A DNA stretch of 64,000 nucleotides from NCBI GenBank assembly GCA_030142905.1, contig JASJOG010000082.1, positions 583,501-647,500 on the forward strand, given 5' to 3'. The DNA is from Heliopora coerulea. Lineage: Eukaryota > Cnidaria > Anthozoa > Scleralcyonacea > Helioporidae. Positions 24,355 to 33,793 of the stretch are shown one piece after another. Positions within the stretch are counted from its first letter, which is position 1; every line of letters starts with the position of its first letter. Both the position numbers and the translations under genes were made by a program. Under the pieces are notes generated by a model, which saw only the letters and a list, made by a program, of their open reading frames with translations, was not told where the DNA came from and searched no databases.

Positions 24355-27300
24355 TTATAAGTATAATGGTAATTAACTAATGTTGCATTAGATACAGTTC
24401 AGTGTACAGTACAGTTGTATAAGTCATTCATAGTTCATATTTCATTTATCCCTACACCACAAGCTCATAAAAATGCTTCATGAGCTGTAAAATATCCAGC
24501 CATACTGTTCATTAAACTGTGTGATAAGGTACAGATGTTTCTCAACATTCTTCTCTCTTTATCTGGTTATTACTGGAAATCAGGGTTTAAAAGTTCTAAT
24601 TTTCAGTCTTTGTTTATTCTTAGAAAATATCTGTTGAGCAAAGGAGAAAGCAAATGGAAACTGACTTTGAAGGAAAAGTGAAAGAGGCAGAAGAAGAAGG
24701 TTTAACGATCAAAAATATTTTTGTTTTTTTTGACTTTCAGTGTAAGTCACAGCCAAACGAAAATGCAAGAGATGGCAAATTCAATTGTGTCTCGTTTACC
24801 TCCAGTTTACAACAGCTTGTATCACATGGCATGGATTTGCAGTGTGTGTAAGCGTGTTCAAATCTAGATTCAAGTTTGAAAGGTTTTCGTACGGCCCAGT
24901 TTACGGGAAACAACTGTTACATACGATTCTTCACCGTGGCGTATGCAATTATAAGTCGTAGGAGCACAATTCCTGTTTACTATTGGCTCATGAATGTTGC
25001 AATAGGTCCTGAAGACTTTTATGAGTAAATCATATACACCCAAATGAACAATCCTATGTGCCAATCGAGACACGTAGATCAGGCCTTAGGGTCCATTAGG
25101 GTCCATTTACTTTATACGATTGTCGTATTCGTTTTGGGGTATGTAATGTAATTCTCCAGAATTTCCAATTCTAGAGAGTTGATCGGATACATCAGAGCGA
25201 ATAATTCTATATGACAGTCATAACGTGTAAATTGACGCTTACACACTACAATTATCGTGTGAGATTGTTTGCTCTGGAGCAACACTTGCCTACAAGTCAT
25301 TCCCTTGCTAATGTAGCTCCATGTTTCGAAGGCTTTTTGAGACTCGTTTGTATACATCAGAATGAAACTTACGTTATTGTTTGGCTTTGGCTTCGCATAG
25401 TTTGTTACTGTTTAATTGTCTATTTTTATTCTATTTTTAAGTGAAAGAATTGGTTGTCAAAGGATATCTTTTGATCTATAATGGAATACAAAGTTTGGCG
25501 TTCTTCTACATAACATTTTCTATTCTAACCAAGCTCGTTTTTTATGGAAAAGGTGAACAGTACTCTAAAGAAATTCTGTATATTCACTTTTTTATCCACT
25601 TTCTTACCCTTTGTACACTCCCTTACCTGAATCAGATTGTTGAGAATAAACCCTTCTTGGTGACCATTCTGTACAAGCTAGACATCTCATGAAACGATAA
25701 CTTCACAATTAACCTACACTGCCGAAGTCAACTGAAAAATGTTGACTCGAGCGGGATTTGAACTCGCACCTTCGGGATACCGGTCCGCCGCTCTACCTGT
25801 TGAGCTGTCGAGTCTACAGGGATTGGAGGCAAGTTTTTATCCAATTTAAGTGCCCGAGATATTCTTGCGACAACTTAACGCTATATATGAGGATGGATGT
25901 GCAGTGTTTCAATTCTATTTCAGAATCATCCTCAGGGTATTACGAAACGATAACTTCACAATTAACCTACACTGCCGAAGTCAACTGAAAAATGTTGACT
26001 CGCACACAGTATTTTAACTCGCGCCTTCGGGATACCGGTCCGCCGCTCTACCTCAGGATGATTCTGAAATAGAAGTTTCATAGTTGTTCGGAATTAGTTG
26101 TTGCTGCTCCCTAATTGACACACGCAATTTTCCATTAGTTCTTCAACGTTTTTCCAATTTTCTTATTTTCTGTACCATCTAGGAACTTAGGGAAGCTTCC
26201 CCCAACGTTCCTTATAGTTGATTCGGCTTGAGCCCTGAGTCATGGGATTCAATTCTCACCGAAAACACCAAGTACTTTTTTCGCAAGAAGTCTCACTTAT
26301 GTCCAACAGAAAGCTTTCTCTCCATCGTTCTCACTCCCAGCTAATTCTCTTTCATAGTCAACTTCAGAATACATACATTACGTATACCATGATATTACAG
26401 GAGAATAGCATGATATTTTGTATTATCATATGACCTGCCTTATTCGTTATCGATGTCTAACGATGAAGAAATAACCCTTCATTGATCGACTTTAGATGCA
26501 GTTCCTGGTATTTTTGATGCCGTCAGCGATTTGTTAGCTACGTGTCAGATTGCAGCGTTTATCGAACCATGTAATGCTTGGTTTAAGATTGTTCATACTG
26601 GAGTATTCGCGCCGCTGTCTCAGGTAGGCGGCACAATCCATATGTTATTACACAGCTGTGATTCGTGCTGCAAATCCAACTGCTTTCTAACTACGGAGAA
26701 AAGGAACGGTCGATGGTTTTTTCGTTTTTCACAAGCAATGTCACGTTTATTTAAACTTATCTTATCAATGTGTCCTCTTTTATCTAGTGCATGGGTCGCT
26801 TTATTGTTTTATTCTTAGTAATCACTCCGCACCCCGAACTGCAGAAAAGTGTCTTGGTAGTCCTTCTGTTCTTGGCGTGGTCCCTCATTGAGAACGTCAG
26901 GTAACTTACTGTCGATTGGCTATGGCAATAACCAGGCGCTTTTTGTTCGAAACCAAGATGAATTCAGCAGTAGATTAACCCTTTAAAATGTGTATGTTTT
27001 TAAGCCCCGTCTAAGGCAATGGATTGACTTAATTCAAATTGCGTCGAATACATTTCTTGTATTTGTAGGTATCCATTTTATTCTGTGCAGACGTTCGGAT
27101 ACTGTCCAAAATGGCTCCTTTGGCTGAGATATACGGCGTGGATTCCCTTATATCCTTTTGGTATAATATGCGAAGGTAGACCAACGTTAAATTACTATAG
27201 GAAATGTTATTTTTCACAAAGAATACGTGAAGAATGGCATGCGTTTTCAGCGACAGCCTTCCACGAGCAGTAGAAACTGTATTTCGTCCAACGCAGCTGT

Positions 27301-28685
27301 AGTTTTGATCGATTGTCTGACTGTTGTTTATTCACAAAAGTGCTTGGTCAAAACTCCTAGTTTCAGAATCATCCTCAGGGTGACATGAACAGAATATTTC
27401 ATGAATTGACCTACATTTCTGAAGTCAACCAGAAAAGTTGACTAGAGCGGGATACGAACTCGCTTCTTCGGGTTACCGGACCGCTGTTCTACCAATTGAG
27501 CTATAGTGTGTGAAACCCTGATTGAGTCATTTCAAGAACTCTTTCCGTCCAGCCTCCTAATTGACTATACTGAAAAAGATTGCAAAGTATTGTGGTTAAA
27601 TCGACAACCACTATCTTTGGTATCATCCATGAGTCACTTCAGAAACAACATGATGTGATTATGATCGCGAAAGAGCGGGGAACCGGTTTTTAAAGATATT
27701 TTATCCTCAGTGAGTAACCGAACACAGCTCGACGTTGACATTGCATTGAATAGAGATTAAAGACCTAAAAATTGAAAACAAGTAAAAGTACTTCTGATTC
27801 CTTTTTTCAGAACTGTTAATTTACCAGGCCGCCAAGCTATTTGACGCCACAGGACGCTGGTCCATGTCTCTCAAATTCGTTGGTGATGTTTCAATTCCAT
27901 TTTCGTTGTTCCTGAGAATTTACATGATTCTTGTAGCGATAGGTGAGTGCACCTTGCTGTGAAAGGTAACATAAAAGTTCTAACTTTTTGTCATCAACGA
28001 GTTCACCCACAGAAATGACTGCAACGTCAAGAAAAAGCAACATAAACAGCAAAATAAACAATGACGAGAACTGCAACTGCAGCGACATCATTAAAAGCTT
28101 TCCCGACAGTAGCTTAGGGAAGGGGGTGTTGGGATTTCAACCCCAAACTCGAATTCCCGTCCACCTACCTCAACTGGCTGACTTTGCAATCAGCCAGTAA
28201 CAAGACAACAGGCTTAATTTTGGATTTTTTTCAACATTCTGGAACAGTGGATCTTTATGCTATTAGTAAAACCTAAACCCAGAGTGAACTCCGTCCAGCA
28301 GTTAGACTTTAGTCTTTTATTGACTATCGACTTTCGTCCTCATTAGGCCACCGAAGACTGCTATTAGTTCAGAGGTTGGTATAAATGCTACCGCGGTTTG
28401 GAGTAACAACGTTGGTCCATCTCCCATTTTCGGGTAACCCCGAACTCTAAATTTATGCCAGACCCCTCTATAATTCTCCCGGATTCACGTGAGATTTCTC
28501 GGTTGTTCACCACTCTGAGCGGTCATACGTTTCATCTTCGTTCGAAACCATTTCGAAACCAAATCTAATCTCCAAATACACCTTTGTTTTTAGGTGGTGC
28601 TTATCTCATAAAGCATATGTGGTCGTTGCGAGTCAAGAAGTATAACCGGGCAGTTAAACGCAGACTTAAAAGTAAAAACGCGTAG
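19815..28685 (+). CDS. HACD3: very-long-chain 3-hydroxyacyl-CoA dehydratase 3
   Basis: Eleven exons join in consistent phase to 377 codons: 19815-19941, 20115-20188, 20696-20753, 24020-24135, 24624-24699, 25442-25552, 26496-26623, 26788-26900, 27069-27175, 27811-27942, 28594-28685. Residues 1-112 form a p23/CS domain (VKWAQDRNLLHLTFEI near the start; GWLRIDFDRW at its end). A charged linker follows (EDDSEEER...KQMETDFEGKVKEAEEE). From about 157 comes the multi-pass PTPLA/HACD domain (KGYLLIYNGIQSLAF, CQIAAFIEPCNAW, LRYTAWIPLYPFGIICE). CS plus PTPLA is the HACD3 architecture, and the length is close to family size. The enzyme catalyses the third step of fatty-acid elongation in the ER. The catalytic pair of the family, Tyr and Glu in Y-P-x-G-x3-E, is present as Tyr296 and Glu303. 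The C-terminus is basic (KRRLKSKNA). Introns hold a pogo element, hairpin insertions and SINEs, none touching an exon. Confidence 0.96.
21968..22091 (+). repeat. palindrome carrying a hammerhead-like core (HACD3 intron 3)
   Basis: Arms of about 46 bp (21968-22014 and 22046-22091) flank a 31-nt loop. The plus strand (22019-22064) folds as a hammerhead: stem I GUUGU/ACAAC, stem II UGUC/GACA, GAAA at 22047-22050, stem III ACU/AGU, and A as cleavage-site nucleotide. The first core box is CAGATGA instead of CTGATGA, a change at invariant U4, so activity is doubtful. The layout matches the motif at 42435-42478. It abuts the pogo element that starts at 22095. Confidence 0.6.
22095..23453 (-). mobile_element. 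pogo-like DNA transposon, interrupted by a hairpin insertion
   Basis: Termini CCGTAATTTCCGGCGTATTA and, from the right, CCGTAATTTCTGGCGTATTA are followed by further ATTACCCGC motifs, with TA on both sides (22093-22094, 23454-23455). The minus strand encodes the late part of a DDE_1 transposase in two pieces. The first, 22889-23287, has WMDRVGMVVWGQKVWRARP, then SLLIFDSFSAHVDHP with a catalytic Asp, and IPGGLTKKLQPLDISVN. The second, C-terminal piece is at about 22400-22660 (RAWKAV..., ITNGFRKAGIS, an acidic tail and TAA). The pieces are separated by the 251-bp insertion at 22671-22921. The N-terminal HTH part is missing, so the element is non-autonomous. Confidence 0.88.
22671..22921. mobile_element. 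hairpin insertion in pogo element, 12-bp TSD
   Basis: AGCTTTCCTAAT flanks the insert at 22659-22670 and 22922-22933. A 31-nt one-sided tail (22671-22701) is followed by an essentially perfect palindrome with arms of about 108 bp and a loop of only a few bases near 22810. The plus strand holds a hammerhead core: CTGAAGA (22819-22825), a 7-bp stem II with one mismatch (GACCGCC/GGCTGTC), GAAA (22846-22849) and then CGTCAGTC. Removing the insert and one flank copy brings the two halves of the pogo transposase next to each other at IRKA. Confidence 0.85.
24316..24353. repeat. (AAT)n microsatellite
   Basis: About twelve ATA/AAT units lie in HACD3 intron 4. Confidence 0.95.
24872..25085. repeat. 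dispersed repeat, copy 1 (HACD3 intron 5)
   Basis: This copy is related to 47262-47502: shared CATACGATTCTTCACC-like and GGCGTATGCAATTAT blocks, AGAAGACTTTT.TGAGT and GATCAGGCCT.AG at the end. A shorter related piece is at about 11460-11515. TACGATTGTCGTA-type inverted motifs suggest a MITE, but ends and target duplication were not resolved. A similar stretch follows at 25110-25290. Confidence 0.5.
25693..25815 (-). repeat. tRNA-derived SINE, copy 1
   Basis: On the minus strand, 25745-25815 folds as a degenerate tRNA. It has a 7-bp acceptor stem (GACTCGA/TCGAGTC), a D-arm GCTC/GAGC with A-box sequence, and a T-arm with loop TTCAAAT (B-box). The anticodon stem has two mismatches and position 33 is C, so it is not a functional tRNA. 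The tRNA head is followed by a body (GTTGACTTCGGCAGTGTAGG, then TTAATTGTGAAGTTATCG) shared with the copy at 25896-26055. Confidence 0.75.
25896..26055 (-). repeat. tRNA-derived SINE, copy 2, with hammerhead-like tail
   Basis: The body is the same as copy 1 with a partly deleted tRNA head. Beyond the body the minus strand continues CCCTGAGGATGATTCTGAAA, giving a hammerhead-like core: CTGAGGA (25929-25935), stem II GATTCT/AGAATT around GAAAT, and GAAA (25907-25910). Stem III is degenerate. A plus-strand copy of the same CTGAGGATGATTCTGAAA-type block sits directly right of the SINE (26052-26075), so the SINE lies between inverted hammerhead-like blocks. Confidence 0.62.
27361..27515 (-). repeat. 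tRNA-derived SINE, copy 3
   Basis: The minus strand carries CACTATAGCTCAATTGGTAG, a good A-box, and GCGAGTTCGTATCCCGC, a B-box T-arm. The GTTGACTT body and a CCCTGAGGATGATTCTGAAA end at 27361-27382 follow. The tRNA head is closer to a canonical tRNA than in copy 1. A further 3' fragment (GATGATTCTGC) is at 29500-29525. Confidence 0.7.
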
Positions 28686-29821
28686 GTTTTACAAAAGAAA
28701 AGAATATGCGATAATTAGGGTGTTTTAAATTGACAAGTAGAATAGTGGCAGCCGCATGATGAATGCTTTATTTCGCAGACTGTATTTAGGATAGACAGAG
28801 GATAACTTCGTTCACACGCTTCATTATGATTCTAACCAAGAAAATTGTTATAAAATCAGATTCTCATTCTTGTTGTTCATAAATGGTCGCCAAGGCACTC
28901 AAACAGCAGAAACAACTTTACCTCGTATGACAATGCATTATCTTTGACATCTATATAGAAGCGTCTGTTTGCTTGTTTTTCTGTTCCTTTCGTTTTCAAC
29001 GACGAGTTGGAGTGTTTGACGTAATGAATCATAATTTAGTAAAATTTTATTAATCGGCCTTTATCGGGCGCAATTTTAATAGTTATATTGTCTCATTTTA
29101 TGATATCAGTTGTGATTATTCGATATGTACAGAAAAACGTCGGAATTTTGAACGTTCATCTAGGTTTGAGGTCACATGAAAATCACCTATGCTTCTTTAT
29201 TGAACAGAGTGTTTATCTCTAATTTTGTCTCTTTATCTGTTTACTTTATCATTGAGAGTTTGCGGCGGCCAATTCATGAAGAAAATTGAAACGAAGCGGT
29301 CATCTATATCTGGTTGTTTGCCGTATTCGTGGGCTGGTTGTGTTAAAGAACCTTTACGCATCGATGAGAGCTCAAAAGCAACTGCAAAGAGTTTGCTTGG
29401 AAAGAAGTAATATTTCAACAAGTTAAACGTTTTCCATTATATCCTTGAATTCGCTGTCTATAATTTTTGGCTTCACTTTTCTAAATGACAAATGTCTTGC
29501 AGAATCATCCTCAGAGTATCACAATGAGGAAATTTTGTGATTAACCAAAAAATTTTCTCTCCTTGCCGTATTCTCTATATGTATCAACTTTGAGACCGAT
29601 TCAAGCTTTCTGATCAATAATGGCCAGTCAGGGCAAATAGCAGAGAAAAACTTGATCAGTAACCGCCACGCCTCAAGAACTTCTATTGAATTTTGGCTTG
29701 ATTACCCATGACTCATCGTGGACCGTGAGCTGGTTTCTTAACTTTGTTGGGGGCGTGACTGCGTCCTGAAACCTCAACGTGGTACCAGGGATAACAGGGG
29801 AGAGGCGGTGCCACTGATCCA
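28686..29821. other. between HACD3 and the HAD gene (convergent 3' ends)
   Basis: Apart from the SINE tail fragment near 29500, no feature was recognised in this 1.1 kb. It must hold the 3' UTRs of both genes, but no clear AATAAA could be assigned. Confidence 0.4.
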
Positions 29822-30814
29822 TTAAAGATTTTGACCAAAGACGAAGTCGCCGATTTTAACCCAGGATTGCGCTGTATAAATCACCGGCTGTAGTTTAACT
29901 TTGCCCTCTTTCCAGCAAGCCGCCAGTTTCCTCCAGTCCCCTACCGGACGTGTCTTTATGCCAAACGCATGGACTAAATTAAGAAATTCATCAGTGTAGT
30001 TGATTAGGATACCAATGTCCGCCTTCAACAAAGCCAACAAATTCACATAGCTATCTCCAACAAAAATGGAGTAACCCTTCTTGTCTGCTGCCGCTCTTAT
30101 TAGTTCCCCTAAAATCCTCTCCTTGTCAAAAGATGTCAAGGCTGGTATAATGTCTCCAGTGCTTCTGCCATATCTGAAAGGTATTTCCGAGGCGTGCACA
30201 ATTAGGTTAGTCGGAGCTCCATTTTCCTTAAAATTGATTTGAATGAATCTCCTGGACAAACCTGCTGATATAACGCGAATGGATTGTTTCTCAAAGCGTC
30301 GCAAGGTATTTAGTAGTCCCGGACATAATCTAACCTGCTGGGCGATTGTGTAAAGACCGTCTGTTGTAATTCCTTTGAGCATTTTACTATCCACAATATC
30401 TTTCACCATGTCTTTGTGGATTTGGTCCATTTTCAACAGATACGTCAGTAACTCTTGCACTTTCAGGGTCGCTTCGTCTTTTGAGTGTATCAATCTGTTG
30501 AGCGTAGTTGTTGTTAGATCATTTTCATATTCACGCCTATGGAAGAACAGTTTTTCCCATTCTTTGTCGAGGTGTTCAATCACTTGCCTGTCGCCATGCC
30601 TGTACGTCTTTGTTGCTTTGTATAATAATTCCTCGGCGTATGAAGCCGTTGGTATGGTTGCTGTATGGTCAAAGTCGAGCGCCATCACTTTCACAGGTAT
30701 AACCTCGTCGGATGTGAAATCATGCTTGAAAGCACAGTCGGTATCTTTTGGTGTAGCATCAACACTGACAACACAAACGGTCGCAACCAAGACGACTTGC
30801 CATTGATATCTCAT
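29822..30814 (-). CDS. secreted HAD-superfamily phosphatase-like protein (TH2/TMP-phosphatase type)
   Basis: Single exon, 330 residues. The start is set at the ATG at 30814 because it begins a good signal peptide (MRYQWQVVLVATVCVVSVDA), pointing to export. HAD motif I is ALDFDHTAT (Asp47, Asp49), motif II VISAGLS (Ser183), motif III FDKER (Lys231) and motif IV FVGDSYVNLLALLKADIGIL (Asp254). A long helical cap lies between motifs I and II. The layout and the 'GDS..xLL.LL.ADIGI' block resemble the HAD half of plant/fungal bifunctional TH2 proteins (thiamine monophosphate phosphatase); I infer that relationship rather than prove it. Position 258 is Asn where the family usually has a second Asp, so Mg2+ binding could be altered. 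No intron interrupts the frame, unlike the neighbouring multi-exon genes. Substrate unknown. Confidence 0.72.
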   Translation of the reverse strand: MRYQWQVVLVATVCVVSVDATPKDTDCAFKHDFTSDEVIPVKVMALDFDHTATIPTASYAEELLYKATKTYRHGDRQVIEHLDKEWEKLFFHRREYENDLTTTTLNRLIHSKDEATLKVQELLTYLLKMDQIHKDMVKDIVDSKMLKGITTDGLYTIAQQVRLCPGLLNTLRRFEKQSIRVISAGLSRRFIQINFKENGAPTNLIVHASEIPFRYGRSTGDIIPALTSFDKERILGELIRAAADKKGYSIFVGDSYVNLLALLKADIGILINYTDEFLNLVHAFGIKTRPVGDWRKLAACWKEGKVKLQPVIYTAQSWVKIGDFVFGQNL

Positions 30815-31103
30815 GGTGATCACGATCTCAATACCCAGAATGGTGGGTATTATTCTCTTTAGATAAGTTAGTTTTCCCTCAAAAGACCAAGTACGATTTG
30901 ATGTGGATTAAATTGGAACCACGATGGTACTCGCAGACAACGTTCGCTAAATGCTAATTTAGGTAAGTAACAAAACATTCCGTTCCGCCACGTAGCTGGA
31001 AGCGTTTCAACTATAAAAGGCAATTTACGTATGATGAATATGATCGCTCCAGTCCCGAATTAAAAATGAAGCAAAAGAAAAATAAAAGCTGATATTATGT
31101 ATG

Positions 31104-31317
31104 AACAGAATAGTGCGTAGACAGTGATAAATAAGGTAAAAAGTTAAAAGGTTGATAACGCCGTGACTGATCTCAAAGAATTCCAACGTTTCGAGCAAAG
31201 GCCCTTCGTCAGAGGAAGGAACAGAACATGTTTCTTTCTCTGGCGAAGGGCCTTTGCTCGAAACGTTGGAATTCTTTGAGATCAGTCACTGAAGTTATCA
31301 ACCTTTTAACTTTTTGC
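31104..31317. mobile_element. hairpin insertion, 13-bp TSD
   Basis: GATATTATG(T/C)ATG flanks the insert at 31091-31103 and 31318-31330, with one mismatch. Inside are a 31-nt tail (31104-31134) and then inverted arms (31135-31212, about 31236-31317). The minus strand of the left arm carries a hammerhead core: CTGACGA (31206-31212), stem II GGGC/GCTC, GAAA (31189-31192) and CGUU. The plus-strand equivalent in the right arm reads CTGGCGA, which breaks an invariant base. Confidence 0.75.
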
Positions 31318-32234
31318 GATATTATGCATGGCTGTGTTGCTCGGAGGTCCGAATACGGAAATCCTCAGAGGGAAAATTCAAAAGCCTGCTTCGTTTTGGG
31401 TGAAATGGAATGTTTTTAGCATAATATCAAGTAGAAATATTGAAGTGCTTGATGAGTAACTACAAGAAGAAAACTGTTACATACTTGCTTTTCATATTTT
31501 CAAAACATGGTGCTATCTGCCAACGTTTGTAAATGAATGAAATCACCATTGTGTTTATTGTAAGAGACAATATTGCACAAATATAAAACAACCAAACACC
31601 CTGGATTAGGTTATAAATAATTGCTAGGATAAGCTCATTTCATAAATTTGAAATGACGTTATGTTCTAATTCAATGTGATGTAAAGGTTTAATGAAAGGG
31701 AAACTACAAACGGAAACTTGTATTTTCATTGTATTTTCTTGTGCAGTTTTTAATGGCAAGTGGAAATAAATCCTACATTTTTGAACATTTGAAAATAATA
31801 ATAAATGATGAAATGAGAATAAGAATAATAAACCCCACATTTTTGCACGTTTGAAAATAGATTCACAACCAAATTAGACGAAGGTGAAATCTTTCTGATC
31901 TTGAAACTTCATCTTGTAAAAAGTTGTGAAGTTACGCCAGTTCTACAGGAATTAATAACTTCTAGAAAAGTTTATGGACTGCCCCATTCAACCTTGTTTG
32001 TTAACTCGGTCAAATTGTTAAAGAATGGGGAAGCTGAAGTCCAAACGAGAACACTTGATAAATATTGTCCTGCTTCACTTCTTCCCTTCGACAAAGTCAA
32101 ACGTACACATCACTTAACGATCACACATCCATGCCTCCACTTGTTGGACATATGGGTGGATATTCAATTACAGTTAGGTTTATTAAAAAAAACAGTTCTT
32201 TGAAATCAAACCCATTTGCGTATGATCTTTCGTC

Positions 32235-32995
32235 TGCACTCATTATTTGGTTGACGTGGCTCATTAATAATATCTACCACTGCATGGCCACAGATGTGAT
32301 TTGTGATAATGTATGTCTGATTACCAGTGGCTGTAGCATGATGAAATGAGGTATTTACCCTTTAATGTAAAGGTCGTTGATTTCTAGTCTCTTGAGCAGA
32401 ACAAATGTACAATACAATCGATCAGTTTGAAGATAGTTATCGAAAACATCTGCAAACACGTTATTGTCTTCATGGCCCGCATAATTTACCTGGCTTGGTT
32501 TAGTCATCCCGACCACAAACCACAAATGTAATTAGTCAATCTTGTTTGTCTGATTACCTAGACTGTGTTTCGTGAGATGGAATGCCACACTGATGTCAAA
32601 AGCATTAATTTCTAATACAGTAACGGAGGTAAGGGTAAAATCCTGCAATGCAGTGCTGAGAAGGGAGCCAACTTGAACGTTTTTATGCTTCAACGATATT
32701 TTTCTGCATTATACAAACTGAAAAGAGAGGTATTGTGGACAGCTAGAGAAGGGAGAAACCCAACCCTCGTTTGCTGGAAATAGGGCCGAATTAAAGGAGG
32801 CAGAAAAGATCGAATTCAAATGACCTTCTGCTTTCATGATTGGGTTGACTTGGTTTAATTATGCAAACCACTGATCACACCAATGTGGGTTAATACTGAT
32901 AACCTTGTGTGACTGATGATCTGCCGCGTGTTTTGTGATGGCATATGCCGTTTACACTTAGGCTATGATATACAGATCACTGATCTTTAATCTCT
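32235..32995. repeat. three diverged units upstream of the coiled-coil gene
   Basis: Segments at about 32235-32405, 32480-32625 and 32840-33010 share the order TTGG(T)TGACGTGG/TTGACTTGG, then AACCAC or ACCACTG, CTGATTAC/CTGATAACC, a GATG block and a closing TTGATTTCTAGTCTCTTG / CTGATCTTTAATCTCTTG motif. The third unit ends only a few bases before the start codon at 33008. Similarity is low and was judged by eye. Confidence 0.35.
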
Positions 32996-33007
32996 TGCAT
33001 TGTGCAA

Positions 33008-33793
33008 ATGGATTATCAGCAACATTTCGAGGCTGTTGGAAAGGCTATACAGAGCCTGAGAATCTTTCCTGATACAATCAAAGAATTCACTGAAATGTTA
33101 AGACAGGGATATCAGCGTAACCATTCCACGAGAGACCTGGTATGGATCGATGAACTGTGTGGCATATATCACGACAACTGCTACAATTACGTAGAGTTCA
33201 TCAAACGAGTGATCGCCACTCAGTTTTTGGCACAATGCCTCGCTACGGAGAATGATTCTGAGAGGAAGAGAATCATCAACGAGCTTAAAGCAAATTTACG
33301 TGCAGCAAATAAAAGACTAGACAGATTTTTGGGCCCAACCGAACGAAAAGAAGTGGTGGAGAAGCTCGACGGAGTTCTGACTGAAATGGAAGAGATTAAA
33401 ACGAAGCGAGACAAGAAGGCACAGTATTTTCAGAAATTGTCCGAATGGTTGAGGGGCAAGCTGCTTGAGCAAGTAAGCGTGGTGTTCGCCAAGATCATTG
33501 GTCCTCTGTGGGACATGATTTACACCAATGCCACGCTGGCTCTTCAAAGTGATTACGATCACGAGACTTTGAAATGCGCCATGTCAAACATTGGAAAGAA
33601 CGTGCCAAGAATTGAAGAGAGCGTGGAAGAAAACAGGAGAGCCTTGGAGAGCGTCAACTCTGTTCTGAAAGTCCTGGAAACAGAGGAAGAGGATTTATTG
33701 GGGAAAAGTCTCCGGTATCTCTATCCAATGGAAATACGAGTTAAGAATGCCTGTGATGATATCATAAAACTCCTAGAAAGTCTAAAGTCTTAA
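33008..33793 (+). CDS. uncharacterised single-exon coiled-coil protein
   Basis: A 261-residue frame runs from the ATG at 33008 (MDYQQHFEAVGKAI...) to TAA. It is almost entirely helical in character and highly charged, with heptad-like stretches at about 75-140 (SERKRIINELKANLRAANKR..., VVEKLDGVLTEMEEIKTKRD) and 190-260. A more hydrophobic patch at about 145-180 (LLEQVSVVFAKIIGPLWDMI) could insert in or lie on a membrane. There is no signal peptide and no catalytic motif. I do not recognise the family. The clean frame, normal composition and good start support a real gene; an upstream non-coding exon is possible. The helical-hydrophobic-helical layout is loosely like apolipoprotein-L-type or cytolytic helical-bundle proteins, but no specific match supports that. 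Confidence 0.6.
   Translation: MDYQQHFEAVGKAIQSLRIFPDTIKEFTEMLRQGYQRNHSTRDLVWIDELCGIYHDNCYNYVEFIKRVIATQFLAQCLATENDSERKRIINELKANLRAANKRLDRFLGPTERKEVVEKLDGVLTEMEEIKTKRDKKAQYFQKLSEWLRGKLLEQVSVVFAKIIGPLWDMIYTNATLALQSDYDHETLKCAMSNIGKNVPRIEESVEENRRALESVNSVLKVLETEEEDLLGKSLRYLYPMEIRVKNACDDIIKLLESLKS

Larger units (their letters stand above)
30815..33007. other. intergenic, HAD gene to coiled-coil gene
   Basis: Besides the hairpin insertion at 31104-31317 and the degenerate repeats at 32235-32995, no exon was recognised. The open frame at 31901-32203 has no known motif. Confidence 0.4.

Noticed and set aside
25211..25444. Hydrophobic 77-residue frame before HACD3 exon 6
   Set aside because: It lies in the intron and ends at the true acceptor; the real exon starts at 25442 in another phase.
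25745..25815. Functional tRNA gene on the minus strand
   Set aside because: Acceptor, D and T arms pair, but the anticodon stem has two mismatches and position 33 is C, and the same block repeats nearby with a shared body. It is a SINE head.
26791..26820. HACD3 exon 8 starting at the TTCTTAG acceptor near 26820
   Set aside because: It would start with a stop in frame; the upstream TATCTAG acceptor (exon from 26788) keeps phase and adds the expected GRFIVLF segment.
30375..30806. 143-residue plus-strand frame in the HAD gene
   Set aside because: Antisense shadow; the minus strand has the full set of HAD motifs and a signal peptide.
31901..32203. 100-residue open frame as a gene
   Set aside because: No motif, no splice context, and the composition looks like non-coding sequence.
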